DNA from: Planctomycetaceae bacterium
Lineage (GTDB): Bacteria > Planctomycetota > Planctomycetia > Planctomycetales > Planctomycetaceae
Direction of reading: 5' to 3'
Assembly (NCBI GenBank): GCA_024742875.1
Contig: JANSXP010000005.1
Location: forward strand, 124,001 to 188,000
DNA: 64,000 nucleotides
The translations under genes were made by a program, and so were the position numbers. This document shows, piece after piece, positions 49,990 to 58,877 of this stretch. Each line of letters opens with the position of its first letter. The stretch's first letter is position 1. The notes below the pieces were generated by a model that saw only the letters and a list, made by a program, of their open reading frames with translations, did no database searches and was not told the DNA's origin.

Positions 49990-51900
49990 CTACTGATTTC
50001 CCATCTCGTTTCTTTTTAACTTCGTAATTCGCCGGAGTGTTTCCAGGGTGTCGCTGAGAAGTTCGCCCGATGCATTTTGCGCCTGAGCCATTTTTTGTTT
50101 CGACACTACAATCTGGTTTCTATCACGCCGAAGAATCAGCGGGTTTAACACCCGCTGCAGGTGTGCGGGAATCTCAGCGTCAAGACGCTGCGAATCCCCC
50201 TGATGTTCGAGGGGGTCCTCATTCATCAGTTCTGAGATTCCTTTCTCCCTCGCAGAATCGAGCAGGGCATTCACCAGACTCAGAAGTTCTGAACTGGATT
50301 CTGCCGCTGCAATCACTCGTTGAGGTTCGGGAAGGAGTCCTTCTTCCGCGATCAAGTCAACACAGAGTTCGTAAAGTCGTCTGTACCGACCATCTTCAAA
50401 GTCATCCGGCCCAATCCGGTACCGGGCAAAATTGACTGTTTCAGGTTCGCTCAGAATAATTTCCAGCAGTTCGCGTTCCGCCAGATCGCAGGCCTTCATG
50501 GACTTACGAACCGGCTGCGGTGGAATCTCCTGCTCGTTGGGGCGAACGAATCGCCGCTGCCGACCAGACTCTTCCTGCCGGGCCTGACTCAGCTGCTGAC
50601 GGAGGGCAAGTTCCTCCACCGACAGTCGCTGCGACAGGTTTCTGAGAATCAAATCTTCCTTTATTGTTCCCTTCAGCCCCGTTGAGGCCACCAGGAATTT
50701 GATCAATTCACCGGCAATCTTCTGTCGTCCGCCGATGGTCGCATTGCCATACCGGGACGAAACGGATTGCAACTTGTATTCCCATGCTTCCGGAGCGGCT
50801 TTCACCAGCTCCTCAAACTCGTCTTTACTGTGCTGTTCAAAGTAGTCTGCCGGGTCCTGCCCTTCGGCCAGCGTCATGATTCGCAGGTCGATATCAAACG
50901 ACAAAAATCGTTCGATGGAGCGTTCCGCGGCCTGAATTCCGGCCGTGTCACCGTCGTACAAAAGTACAACCCGGTCAGCGAAGCGCTTCAGAAATCTAAC
51001 ATGATCCTCCGTCAATGCGGTGCCCAGTGTGGCGACCGCGTTGGTCACGCCGGCCTGGTGACAGGCGACAACATCCATATACCCTTCGACCACGATGGCC
51101 GTGCGACAACTTTCCTTACGAATTGTCTCGCGGGCCTGATGAAATCCGTAAAGTGTCTTTCGTTTCAGAAAAATGTCGGTTTCAGGACTGTTCCAGTACT
51201 TGGGACCTTTGTCGTCGTTGCCTCCCGGCAACACACGTCCCCCAAAAGCAACAGCCTGACCACGCTCATTGATAATGGGAAAAACCAGGCGACCGATCAG
51301 TTCATCACGCAGTCCCCGGCCGCTTTTCATCTCCTTCGCCAGCCCCACGCTGACCAATTGTTCGTCTGTATATTTGCCGCGGGCTTTGTTCAGCAGCCAC
51401 CGCCACTCCTCGGGATGGAAGCCCACGCGGAAGGTTTTGAGTGTTTCTGCTGTCAGGTTGCGTTCTGTCGCGTATTTGCGCGCCAGTTCGCCCACTTCCC
51501 CGCGAAATGAAGACTGCATCAGGTTGCAGGCCCACTCCACAATTTCGTACTGCGTGACCTTGCTGTCACCCGCCGTGCGATTGAATTCACTGCGATGCCG
51601 CTGCGGCATCTCCAGATTGGCCCGCTCCGCCAGCATCTTCAATGCTTCCGGAAACGTGACCATGTTGAGATCCATGACCCAACCGAAGCAGTCACCACCC
51701 TTATCACACACCCAGCACCGATAGCTCTGGCGATCGGAGTAGACGTGAAACGAAGGCCTCTTATCATCATGGAACGGGCACAGACCAACGTAGTCGTTGG
51801 CGTTGCTGGGCGTCAGAGCGATGGATTCTGAGACAAGATCCACCAGATTGGTGTTAGCTCGAACGAGCTCTTTGAAGTCGTCTCCAAAAACGATGGACAC
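49990..51900 (-). CDS. dnaG: DNA primase
   Basis: A 636-residue primase. The N-terminal zinc finger has Cys41, His44, Cys62 and Cys65 (CPFHDDKRPSF and CWVCDKGG). The RNA-polymerase core includes FREKY-like substitution, ELIGRLVFPIINERGQAVAF and GGRVLP. The TOPRIM segment carries VVEGYMDVVACHQAGV with the catalytic Glu and the LLYDGDTAG acidic pair. The C-terminal 200 residues are the helicase-interaction region. It makes RNA primers at the replication fork. rpoD follows after 68 nt. A sigma-70-like promoter lies at 52089-52116. Confidence 0.97.
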   Translation of the reverse strand: MSIVFGDDFKELVRANTNLVDLVSESIALTPSNANDYVGLCPFHDDKRPSFHVYSDRQSYRCWVCDKGGDCFGWVMDLNMVTFPEALKMLAERANLEMPQRHRSEFNRTAGDSKVTQYEIVEWACNLMQSSFRGEVGELARKYATERNLTAETLKTFRVGFHPEEWRWLLNKARGKYTDEQLVSVGLAKEMKSGRGLRDELIGRLVFPIINERGQAVAFGGRVLPGGNDDKGPKYWNSPETDIFLKRKTLYGFHQARETIRKESCRTAIVVEGYMDVVACHQAGVTNAVATLGTALTEDHVRFLKRFADRVVLLYDGDTAGIQAAERSIERFLSFDIDLRIMTLAEGQDPADYFEQHSKDEFEELVKAAPEAWEYKLQSVSSRYGNATIGGRQKIAGELIKFLVASTGLKGTIKEDLILRNLSQRLSVEELALRQQLSQARQEESGRQRRFVRPNEQEIPPQPVRKSMKACDLAERELLEIILSEPETVNFARYRIGPDDFEDGRYRRLYELCVDLIAEEGLLPEPQRVIAAAESSSELLSLVNALLDSAREKGISELMNEDPLEHQGDSQRLDAEIPAHLQRVLNPLILRRDRNQIVVSKQKMAQAQNASGELLSDTLETLRRITKLKRNEMGNQ

Positions 51901-52419
51901 GCACCGCTCCGATCACATAGACCAGTTCCGTAAATCAACAGTCGGTCAAAAGCTGTTGCTCAGAAAGCCTTCTCAAAACCGCTGACGGCAGATGGCTCAA
52001 CCTCACACTCCCTGACCGGGCGACTCTGCGAATCCCTGTTGCTGGCCAGTAAAAACACGGGCCGTCGGGTTTCGTCGCGAGTCCGGCAATTCTATCCTCA
52101 GAGTGGGACGGGTCAAGAAATTCAAGCCCGACCCGAAGCGGAATCCGTTAACCGTAAACCCTTTCGCGGCAAGACGTTCCAACTCACCGCAGACCCGATA
52201 CACAACCGACACAAAACAGAAGACCCATTTTAGGGAATCGCGAGTTCCCGCAAACTCCCGCCAGCTTTCCCGGACTAAGTTCGTCCGCCTGTCCGGCTGC
52301 CGAACATAGTCCGACCGCGAGCACCAGCAGCTGTTCTCTCGCCGCCAGTAGCGATATGCTCTGGGACTATGGCCCGCTCTGTGGCCGGATTGTTCTGAGG
52401 GCGCAGCTGGACCGCCTGC
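51901..52419 (-). other. Non-coding gap of about 520 nt
   Basis: It lies upstream of dnaG. It carries the promoter at 52089-52116. I see no small RNA or gene, and no clear terminator for the aldolase gene that stops at 52420. Confidence 0.55.
52089..52116 (-). promoter_or_regulatory. Sigma-70-like promoter of dnaG-rpoD
   Basis: On the minus strand: TTGACC, 16-nt spacer, TAGAAT. Each hexamer matches consensus at five of six positions. It lies about 190 nt upstream of dnaG. Confidence 0.6.
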
Positions 52420-53193
52420 TCAGCTGGCCTCGCCGATTTTGGCATCCTGCAAACTGCGCAAATTCGCACGCATGCCGTCGAGCACCGCGTTGATGTCAGA
52501 CCCCGCCGCGACGAAACGGAAGCCCTGCTGCAGGTGGACGGACTCCAGCCCTGATTTGGTCAGGATACCGGCCGTGCGGCCGTGTCGTCGACACACGTCC
52601 ACCACGTGCTGCAGCGCCTGCAGCACGACGGGATGATCGAACTGTGCCGGGTAGCCCAGGTTGACAGACAGATCCAGCGGCCCCACAAACAGCACATCGA
52701 CCCCGTTCACCTGTGCAATTGCGTTCGCATTTTCCACAGCCTGAGGCGTCTCAATCTGCACGATGACCGTGCTGCAGGTGTTGGCCGTCTCAAAATAGGA
52801 TTTCCAGTTTTGCGAATAACGGGTCGCCCGAATCGCACTGGCCACACCACGTGTCCCCTCCGGCGGGTACTTCAGGCTGGCCACAGCGGCAGCCGCCTGT
52901 TCGGCATTCTGCACGAAGGGAAACATTACGCCCGCCGCACCGCCGTCCATCACGAATTTTACGCCATCGGCATCCAGCGACGGCAACCGCACGATCGGGG
53001 CCGTCTGCGATCCGCGGCAGGCGTGCAGGCAGGCCCGCAAACCGCTGAGAGTGTCGCTGCCGTGCTCATGGTCCAGCACCATCCAGTCAAACCCTACGCC
53101 GGCTACAATCTCAACGGCCGTGGGAGAAGCGAGGTTAACAAACGTGCCCGTCAGCACTTCGTCGCGCATTCGCTGTTTATCAATCCACTGCAT
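52420..53193 (-). CDS. HpcH/HpaI family aldolase
   Basis: A 257-residue class II (divalent-metal) aldolase of the HpcH/HpaI group. Landmarks are VLTGTFVNLASPTAVEIVAG, WMVLDHEHGSDTL (catalytic His), MDGGAAGVMFPFVQNAEQAA, VQIETPQAVENANAIA (metal-binding Glu) and VLFVGPLDLSVNLGYP (metal-binding Asp). Such enzymes cleave 2-keto-4-hydroxy acids into pyruvate and an aldehyde. GAGGAGA precedes the ATG at 53193. It is the last gene of the export operon, only 31 nt after the TolC-like gene, which is an unusual place for a metabolic aldolase. Substrate unknown. Confidence 0.9.
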   Translation of the reverse strand: MQWIDKQRMRDEVLTGTFVNLASPTAVEIVAGVGFDWMVLDHEHGSDTLSGLRACLHACRGSQTAPIVRLPSLDADGVKFVMDGGAAGVMFPFVQNAEQAAAAVASLKYPPEGTRGVASAIRATRYSQNWKSYFETANTCSTVIVQIETPQAVENANAIAQVNGVDVLFVGPLDLSVNLGYPAQFDHPVVLQALQHVVDVCRRHGRTAGILTKSGLESVHLQQGFRFVAAGSDINAVLDGMRANLRSLQDAKIGEAS

Positions 53194-53224
53194 GTGAGTC
53201 TCCTCAGACCGCGACGTTCGCCGG

Positions 53225-55366
53225 TTACCGTTGCCACAGATTTCGCAGGCGGAACTTCCTTTTGGGGGCTGCTGCCGAGTGAGGCTTGTCACTTACCTGA
53301 CTGGTCTGCGGAGCCTGACCGCCGCCAGGTTTGGTATCACCAGCCGTGATTCCAGCCGGCGGAAGCACTGGCAGACGTCCCTGCCGAAACGATGCCGGCA
53401 GCAGGCGGAATGAAGGCCCGACGGCAGACTGCTCATCCAGCACGGGCGGTGGTGTGACCTCCAGCACATTGGGCACGCGGCCTTCGCCATTGCCACCACC
53501 AGGCTGCTCTTCCAGCCGGTCAAAACCACGCAGTTCGAACGCTTCCTCAGCGGGCTGGCCGGAATCTTCGTAGCGTTCCGGCCCGGACTGCGGCTGCAGA
53601 CTCCGCGGATAGCAATCCCACTCAAAGTGTTTGCCCCAGGCGCCAATCGATGCGTACTGCTCTTCGGCAAACGTCACGCCATGAGTTTCCAGAATGGTGC
53701 CCGTCTCACGCTCCAGCGAGGCCAGCGAGGCGTTGTAGTCGGTCAGCGAACTGGCCTCCGAAGCAATCGCATCGCCCCAGTCACTGATGGCCTGCAGCAC
53801 TTCCAGAAAGATGGCCTGATCGGCGCGACGTCGGCCGATCTGCAGTTCAAGGTTGTCCGTGGCGGCCGCCCGCGTGTCGCGAAACGCCTCGTACTGCTCG
53901 TAAGACAAATCCAGATTACGAATGGTGGTCGCCAGCAGATGTTCGGTCGCGTGCAGTCCCTGAGCGATATTGGCGCGATCACGTGCCAGCGTGAGCTCGG
54001 TACTGCGGACCGCCGCTCGTGACTCACGCAGCGACAGCGGCACGGTGAAGTTGAAGCCCAGGGACCAGGCGGGATTGTCGTCCAGTCGTCCACTGATGCG
54101 ATTGCCGTCGCCCGCTCGACCGGTCACGCCGTTCCAGCCGTGGATGGCAAACGCATCCAGCGTGGGCTGGGCGGCGTTGCGATTGATCACCAGTCGCTGC
54201 TGATCGGCCATCAGAATCAAATGCAGCTCAATCAGATCAGGACGATACTGCTGCGCCGTGGTGACCATTTCATTCCAGTCAAATTCGAGGCGGTCACGTG
54301 TGGGAGGCGTGGAGGGCACCAGTCGCTGGCCGTCTTCCGGTGGCATCCCGAGCAGGTTACGCAGATCGGCTTCTGACTGAATCAACAGCCCCCGGGCACT
54401 GACCAGTTGAGCACGAAACGTCGCATAAGCCACCCGCGCCTGCGAGACTTCTCCGATATCCACCAGGCCCACTTCCCGCTGAGCCTCCACGCGATCCAGT
54501 TCCAGTTTGGAGGCTTCCACCTGCTTTTCCCGGGCCCACAGCGATGTGCGTGCGGCCACCAGCGACCAGTAGCCTCGCACCACATCCCGCACCAGGTTCT
54601 GAATCTGATCCTTAAACTGAAAGTACGACTGACTCTGATCCAGACGAGCAATCACAATCGGCGCTTCGTTGGCCGCCAGCCCACCACCGGCCAGCAGCGG
54701 CTGTGTGTAGCTCAGATCCAGACTGGGGCGATGAGAGCGTGAAAACCGTCCCGTATTGCCGAAGTTGTCGTAGTTCCACGTGTTGCCAAAATCGAGGGCC
54801 GCTTCCCCGCCCAGTCGATTGCGGCGGGCCAGACGGGCCAGAAACTCGTTGCCGCCGTCCTGACTGCCGCCGATGGACAGACCTCCAGGAGCCAGCGGAT
54901 TCAGACGAGCGAGCGGCTGTTCGGTTTTGCGCCACGTGCTGTTCGCGGTGAACACGGGGTCAAAGCGCGAGATCGCCTGGTCAATGGGCGTGGAAGCGAT
55001 GGCCGTGTCATAAATGGTCCCCGTTCCGCCACGGACACTGGAGACACCCAGCGTGCGGATGACTTCGGCGTGTCGCAGGGCGATCCGAATGGCCTCATCC
55101 AGTGGCAGCAGACGCTCAGTTTCGGCCGCGTCTTTGGACGCCACGGTCACAGGCACCAGGCCCGGCAGCCGTCGCGAGGTGGCAACCTGCTCAGCCTGAT
55201 GCCAGCGGATATGATGCTGATCCGGTTCGCCCAGTTGTCCGCGAACAGACCCCGCCAGCAGGAACAGGGTGGTCAGCACAGTACCTGTGAGCCGCGTCAG
55301 GGCGTTGACTCGTCGGCTCCGCGTTGTGCGCGCAGAGAAAGAACAAAAACAGAGATCCCCGGACAT
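53225..55366 (-). CDS. TolC-like outer membrane efflux protein
   Basis: A 713-residue member of the outer membrane efflux family. A signal peptide (LTRLTGTVLTTLFLLAGSVR) lies in the first 50 residues. The two OEP repeats fill about 200-560, with RPSLDLSYTQPLLAGGG, DQIQNLVRDVVRGYWSLVAA and RRRADQAIFLEVLQAISDWG as landmarks. About 150 C-terminal residues are a Pro/Glu/Gly-rich extension not found in typical TolC. The start is uncertain: ATG at 55366 has GAAGGA upstream, and a GTG at 55396 is also possible. It serves the ABC transporter encoded just upstream in the same operon. Confidence 0.9.
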   Translation of the reverse strand: MSGDLCFCSFSARTTRSRRVNALTRLTGTVLTTLFLLAGSVRGQLGEPDQHHIRWHQAEQVATSRRLPGLVPVTVASKDAAETERLLPLDEAIRIALRHAEVIRTLGVSSVRGGTGTIYDTAIASTPIDQAISRFDPVFTANSTWRKTEQPLARLNPLAPGGLSIGGSQDGGNEFLARLARRNRLGGEAALDFGNTWNYDNFGNTGRFSRSHRPSLDLSYTQPLLAGGGLAANEAPIVIARLDQSQSYFQFKDQIQNLVRDVVRGYWSLVAARTSLWAREKQVEASKLELDRVEAQREVGLVDIGEVSQARVAYATFRAQLVSARGLLIQSEADLRNLLGMPPEDGQRLVPSTPPTRDRLEFDWNEMVTTAQQYRPDLIELHLILMADQQRLVINRNAAQPTLDAFAIHGWNGVTGRAGDGNRISGRLDDNPAWSLGFNFTVPLSLRESRAAVRSTELTLARDRANIAQGLHATEHLLATTIRNLDLSYEQYEAFRDTRAAATDNLELQIGRRRADQAIFLEVLQAISDWGDAIASEASSLTDYNASLASLERETGTILETHGVTFAEEQYASIGAWGKHFEWDCYPRSLQPQSGPERYEDSGQPAEEAFELRGFDRLEEQPGGGNGEGRVPNVLEVTPPPVLDEQSAVGPSFRLLPASFRQGRLPVLPPAGITAGDTKPGGGQAPQTSQVSDKPHSAAAPKRKFRLRNLWQR

Positions 55367-55516
55367 CGGCCGCATCCTTCGGCTGTTACAGGCCACTCTT
55401 CCCTGAGTGACAAACGAAGCCGCCTGGAGCGGCCCTATCAGCCCATCGTCCGGTTTGCCGGCTGGCTCGCGTCATCCTGCTCAGAACGCTCGTGCGGTTG
55501 CCAGCCGTCGCACGAT

Positions 55517-56245
55517 TCACTCCGCTTCAAACGCGTGTAGCGATTTGAACGCCTCGTCGTAGGACTCCGTATCCGTTTCAATCCGACCATCCCGAAGAAC
55601 CAGAATCCGGCGAGCGTGTCTGGCAACGCTCAAATCGTGCGTGACGAGTATGACGGTTATGCCGTTTTCTTCGTTCAGTCGTTTGAACAGCGAGATCACC
55701 TCCTTGCTGGTTTTGGAGTCCAGATTCCCCGTGGGCTCATCGCCCATGAGGATGGAAGGATCATTGACCAGCGAACGGGCAATGGCCACACGCTGCTGCT
55801 GTCCTCCCGACAGCTGTCCGGGATGATGATCGAGGCGTTCCCCCAGCCCCACCAGTTCCAGCATTTCCCGCGCGCGGCGACGACGCGCCCGTCCGGTCAG
55901 GCTGGAGCCATACAGCAACGGCAGCTCCACGTTTTCTTCTGCCGACGTGCGGTTTAGTAAATTGAAGTTCTGGAACACGAACCCGATGTGCTCGTTGCGA
56001 ATGCGGGCCCGGGCATTGCGCGACATGGACGCCACTTCCACGCCGTCCAGCTGGTAGCTGCCGCTGGTGGGCCGATCGAGGCACCCCAGCGTGTTCATGA
56101 GCGTGGACTTGCCGGACCCGGACGGCCCGAGCAGAGCCACGTACTCACCTTTGTCGATGTGCAGGTTGGTTTCCCTCAGCGCGTGTACCTGCACTTCGCC
56201 AAGGTCGTACGTCTTTTTGACTTTGTTCAGTTCAATCAGCGCCAT
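55517..56245 (-). CDS. ABC transporter ATP-binding protein (MacB/LolD-type)
   Basis: A 242-residue ATPase with Walker A GPSGSGKS (40-47), Q-loop FQNFNLLNRT, signature LSGGQ (145-149), Walker B ILMGDE (165-170), D-loop and a switch His in LVTHD. It belongs to the MacB/LolD/FtsE subfamily that energises FtsX-type permeases. The start at 56245 is right before the MALIELNKVKKTY homology; a longer frame upstream is not family-like. The nearest permease gene is 43 nt upstream. The operon also carries an ABC-2 permease, and this is the only ATPase visible for both. Confidence 0.95.
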   Translation of the reverse strand: MALIELNKVKKTYDLGEVQVHALRETNLHIDKGEYVALLGPSGSGKSTLMNTLGCLDRPTSGSYQLDGVEVASMSRNARARIRNEHIGFVFQNFNLLNRTSAEENVELPLLYGSSLTGRARRRRAREMLELVGLGERLDHHPGQLSGGQQQRVAIARSLVNDPSILMGDEPTGNLDSKTSKEVISLFKRLNEENGITVILVTHDLSVARHARRILVLRDGRIETDTESYDEAFKSLHAFEAE

Positions 56246-56288
56246 AGTGAGGCTTCGCTCGACCGTGGAGAACTTGTGTGCCCGTTCA

Positions 56289-57527
56289 TTACTCGTAACG
56301 CAGGGCGTCAATCGGATCCAGGCGACTGGCCCGCCACGCCGGGTACAGACCAAACACCATGCCGACCACCGCCGCAAAAATCATGGCCACAATGGCCGCC
56401 GGGATCGACACCACGACGGGCCAGTCTGATCCGGAACTGATCTCGTTGATCAGCGTGGTGATGCCCACAGAAGCGCCAATACCCAGTGCCATCCCAATGG
56501 CACCACCAAAACACGACAGCACCACCGACTCAATCAGAAACTGAATCAGAATATCACGCCCCCGGGCTCCCACCGCCATGCGGATGCCAATCTCCCGCGT
56601 ACGTTCGGTCACCGACACCAGCATGATGTTCATGATGCCCACGCCCCCCACCAGCAAAGAGATGCCGGCAATGGACGCCAGCAACGCCGTCATCATGCCG
56701 GTGATCGTTCCCAGAAACTGGCCAATCTCCTCGCTGCTGTGCACTTCGAAATCCAGTTCTTCGCCGGCGACAATCCCGTGTCGGTCACGCAGCAGGGCCG
56801 TGATTTCGCGAGTGGCGGCCTGAATTTCTCCAGGTGACCGCGCCGCCACAAAAATGGCGTTGACCTCATCAAAACTGGATCCCTGAATGCGACGCTTGAC
56901 CGTCGTGTAAGGCAGCAGCAGCACGTTGTCCTGATCTTCGCCCGTTAGTCCGGCGCCTTTTTTTTCCAGAATGCCCACGACCGTGAACGGAATGTTGCCG
57001 ATCCGCACAGACTGCCCAAGGGGGTTCTGCGTTTGAAACAGCTCCTTGACCACCGTGTAACCCAGCACGCACACGCGATTGCCCGTTTGAATATCCACTT
57101 TCTGAAAGAAGCTGCCGGCCTGCAGCTTCCACGCGCGGATGGTCAGATAGTCAATACCCACACCAAACATCTCGTTTGGCTGCCAGTTGTTGTTGCCCCG
57201 TACGACCGGCTTGCTGGTGCCGACCAGCGGACTGACGGCCAGCACCGAGTCCAGTTCTTCGCCAATGGCCACGGCATCAGATTCCGTCAGACTGGGCGTA
57301 ACCTGTCGCACGCCGTTGCGACGCTCGCTGCGGGGCGTGACAAACAGGAAGTTGGTCCCCAGCGACTTCAGTTCGTTTTGCAGCAGCTGGCCCGCGCTGC
57401 TGCCAACACTCACCATGGTTGTCACGGCAGCGATGCCAATCACCACGCCCAGCACGGTGAGCGTGGCCCGCATCTTGTTGCGTCCCAGCGCTCGAATGGC
57501 GACAGAAATTGTCAGCAGAAAGCTCAT
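56289..57527 (-). CDS. MacB-type ABC transporter permease (FtsX fold)
   Basis: A 412-residue permease with the MacB order: N-terminal helix (RNKMRATLTVLGVVIGIAAV), a large periplasmic MacB-PCD domain (about 45-270, including NFLFVTPRSERRNGVRQVTP), and three C-terminal helices (about 285-400) with SLLVGGVGIMNIMLVSVTER and RTREIGIRMAVGARGRDILI. Such proteins use ATP hydrolysis in the cytoplasm to drive movements in the periplasm (mechanotransmission) and cooperate with an HlyD-type adaptor and TolC. All of these partners are encoded around it. Substrate unknown (macrolide, peptide, lipid or siderophore exporters share this layout). Confidence 0.94.
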   Translation of the reverse strand: MSFLLTISVAIRALGRNKMRATLTVLGVVIGIAAVTTMVSVGSSAGQLLQNELKSLGTNFLFVTPRSERRNGVRQVTPSLTESDAVAIGEELDSVLAVSPLVGTSKPVVRGNNNWQPNEMFGVGIDYLTIRAWKLQAGSFFQKVDIQTGNRVCVLGYTVVKELFQTQNPLGQSVRIGNIPFTVVGILEKKGAGLTGEDQDNVLLLPYTTVKRRIQGSSFDEVNAIFVAARSPGEIQAATREITALLRDRHGIVAGEELDFEVHSSEEIGQFLGTITGMMTALLASIAGISLLVGGVGIMNIMLVSVTERTREIGIRMAVGARGRDILIQFLIESVVLSCFGGAIGMALGIGASVGITTLINEISSGSDWPVVVSIPAAIVAMIFAAVVGMVFGLYPAWRASRLDPIDALRYE

Positions 57528-57529
57528 CG

Positions 57530-58789
57530 TTATTTCTTTGGCTTCAGACCGGTGACCACCAGATCGCCTTCCTTCAGATCACCGCTGATCAGTTCGTGAA
57601 AGCGATAGTCACTCACACCAACGACCACTTCAACGGCCCGCAGCTTTTCTCCGTCCTGCACCCAGACATGTCGACGCGACGTCTTTGACGACTCCTCAGT
57701 CACCTCATCAATGGGCTTGTCTTCCAGGCCGCTGTTGTCATCCTCCAGCGAAAAGGAGAGGTCTAGCTTTTCGTGATCGTCTTTGTGGACGTGCTCTTTG
57801 TTTTCCGGCATGTACCGCAATGCGGCGGCCGGCACTTTCAGCACGTCCTTTCGCTCATCAATCAGAAACGTCAGCTCGGCCGTCATGCCCGGCAGCAGTT
57901 TCATGTCCGGATTGGGCGTGGCAATCACTACCGGATAGGTCACCACATTCTGTGTGGTGGTGGAGCTCAGCCGAATCTGCTCAATGATGCCCGTTTCAAA
58001 CAGCTCGTCCGGATAGGCGTCCACTTTGAACATCACAGCTGCGGACTCGTCTTTGGCCCGCCGAATCATGCCCATGTCGGCCTCGTCGATGGACGCGAAG
58101 ATGTGCATCTTCTTTTTCATGTCCGGAGAAATGATAAACAGCTCGGGCGCCTCAAACTGAGCGGCCAGCGTCTGCCCCGGATCAATTTTGCGGTCAATAA
58201 TCACGCCGTCGACCGGCGAACGGATCTTGGTGTATCCCAGGTTGGCCTCTGAGTTTTCCAGGTTGGCCTGGGCCTGTTTGACCGAAGCATCCGCCACGGA
58301 CAGCTGAGCCTCCAGCTGCATGCGGGAAAAGTGATACTGGTCCATTTCCGTTTGCGAAATAAAATCCCGGTTCTGGTCGCGGAGCTTGATGGCTCGATTT
58401 TCATCGTTGATCGCCAGCTGCAGCTGGGCTTTCACACGCGACACCTCGGCACGACGATTGGACAAAGCCGCTTTGTCGGCCGCGACGGCCGCTTTGTAAA
58501 TGCGGGGATCGATCGTGGCCAGAATCTGATCCTTTTTCACCTCATCATTAAAGTCCACAAACAGATCTTCAATCGGCCCGGACACAAAACTGCCCACCTG
58601 CACCGACAGCACGGGCCGCACTTCGCCGGTGGCGTTTCGAGTCACGCGAATAGCGCCCGTTTCAATGGAGGCTGTGCGAAAGCTGGGTTTGTTGCGCTGC
58701 TTCAGCCAGGCCGACGCTTTCTGCCAGCCAAAATAGCCGGCACCACACAGCACACCCAGAACCAGAAGCAGCTTGATGAAAAAACGCAT
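57530..58789 (-). CDS. HlyD-family membrane fusion (periplasmic adaptor) protein
   Basis: A 419-residue adaptor with an N-terminal membrane anchor (FFIKLLLVLGVLCGAGYFGW), lipoyl halves around VSGPIEDLFVDFNDEVKKDQ and GYTKIRSPVDGVIIDRKIDP, a long coiled coil (about 95-175), and a beta-barrel with ATPNPDMKLLPGMTAELTFL. This is the MacA-like layout. The stop lies two bases before the MacB-type permease start, so they are coupled. A Glu/Asp-rich linker (about 340-370) sits near the C-terminus, before the last domain. It bridges the inner-membrane permease and the TolC-like protein. The upstream start at 58948 is not family-like. Confidence 0.93.
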   Translation of the reverse strand: MRFFIKLLLVLGVLCGAGYFGWQKASAWLKQRNKPSFRTASIETGAIRVTRNATGEVRPVLSVQVGSFVSGPIEDLFVDFNDEVKKDQILATIDPRIYKAAVAADKAALSNRRAEVSRVKAQLQLAINDENRAIKLRDQNRDFISQTEMDQYHFSRMQLEAQLSVADASVKQAQANLENSEANLGYTKIRSPVDGVIIDRKIDPGQTLAAQFEAPELFIISPDMKKKMHIFASIDEADMGMIRRAKDESAAVMFKVDAYPDELFETGIIEQIRLSSTTTQNVVTYPVVIATPNPDMKLLPGMTAELTFLIDERKDVLKVPAAALRYMPENKEHVHKDDHEKLDLSFSLEDDNSGLEDKPIDEVTEESSKTSRRHVWVQDGEKLRAVEVVVGVSDYRFHELISGDLKEGDLVVTGLKPKK

Positions 58790-58877
58790 GTCAGTTGATG
58801 TCGAAAAAATGACAGAAAGAAGTCGGCCGGATCCGGCCATGCACACACAGTCCAGAGGTATTCCAGTCCTGAACGTG

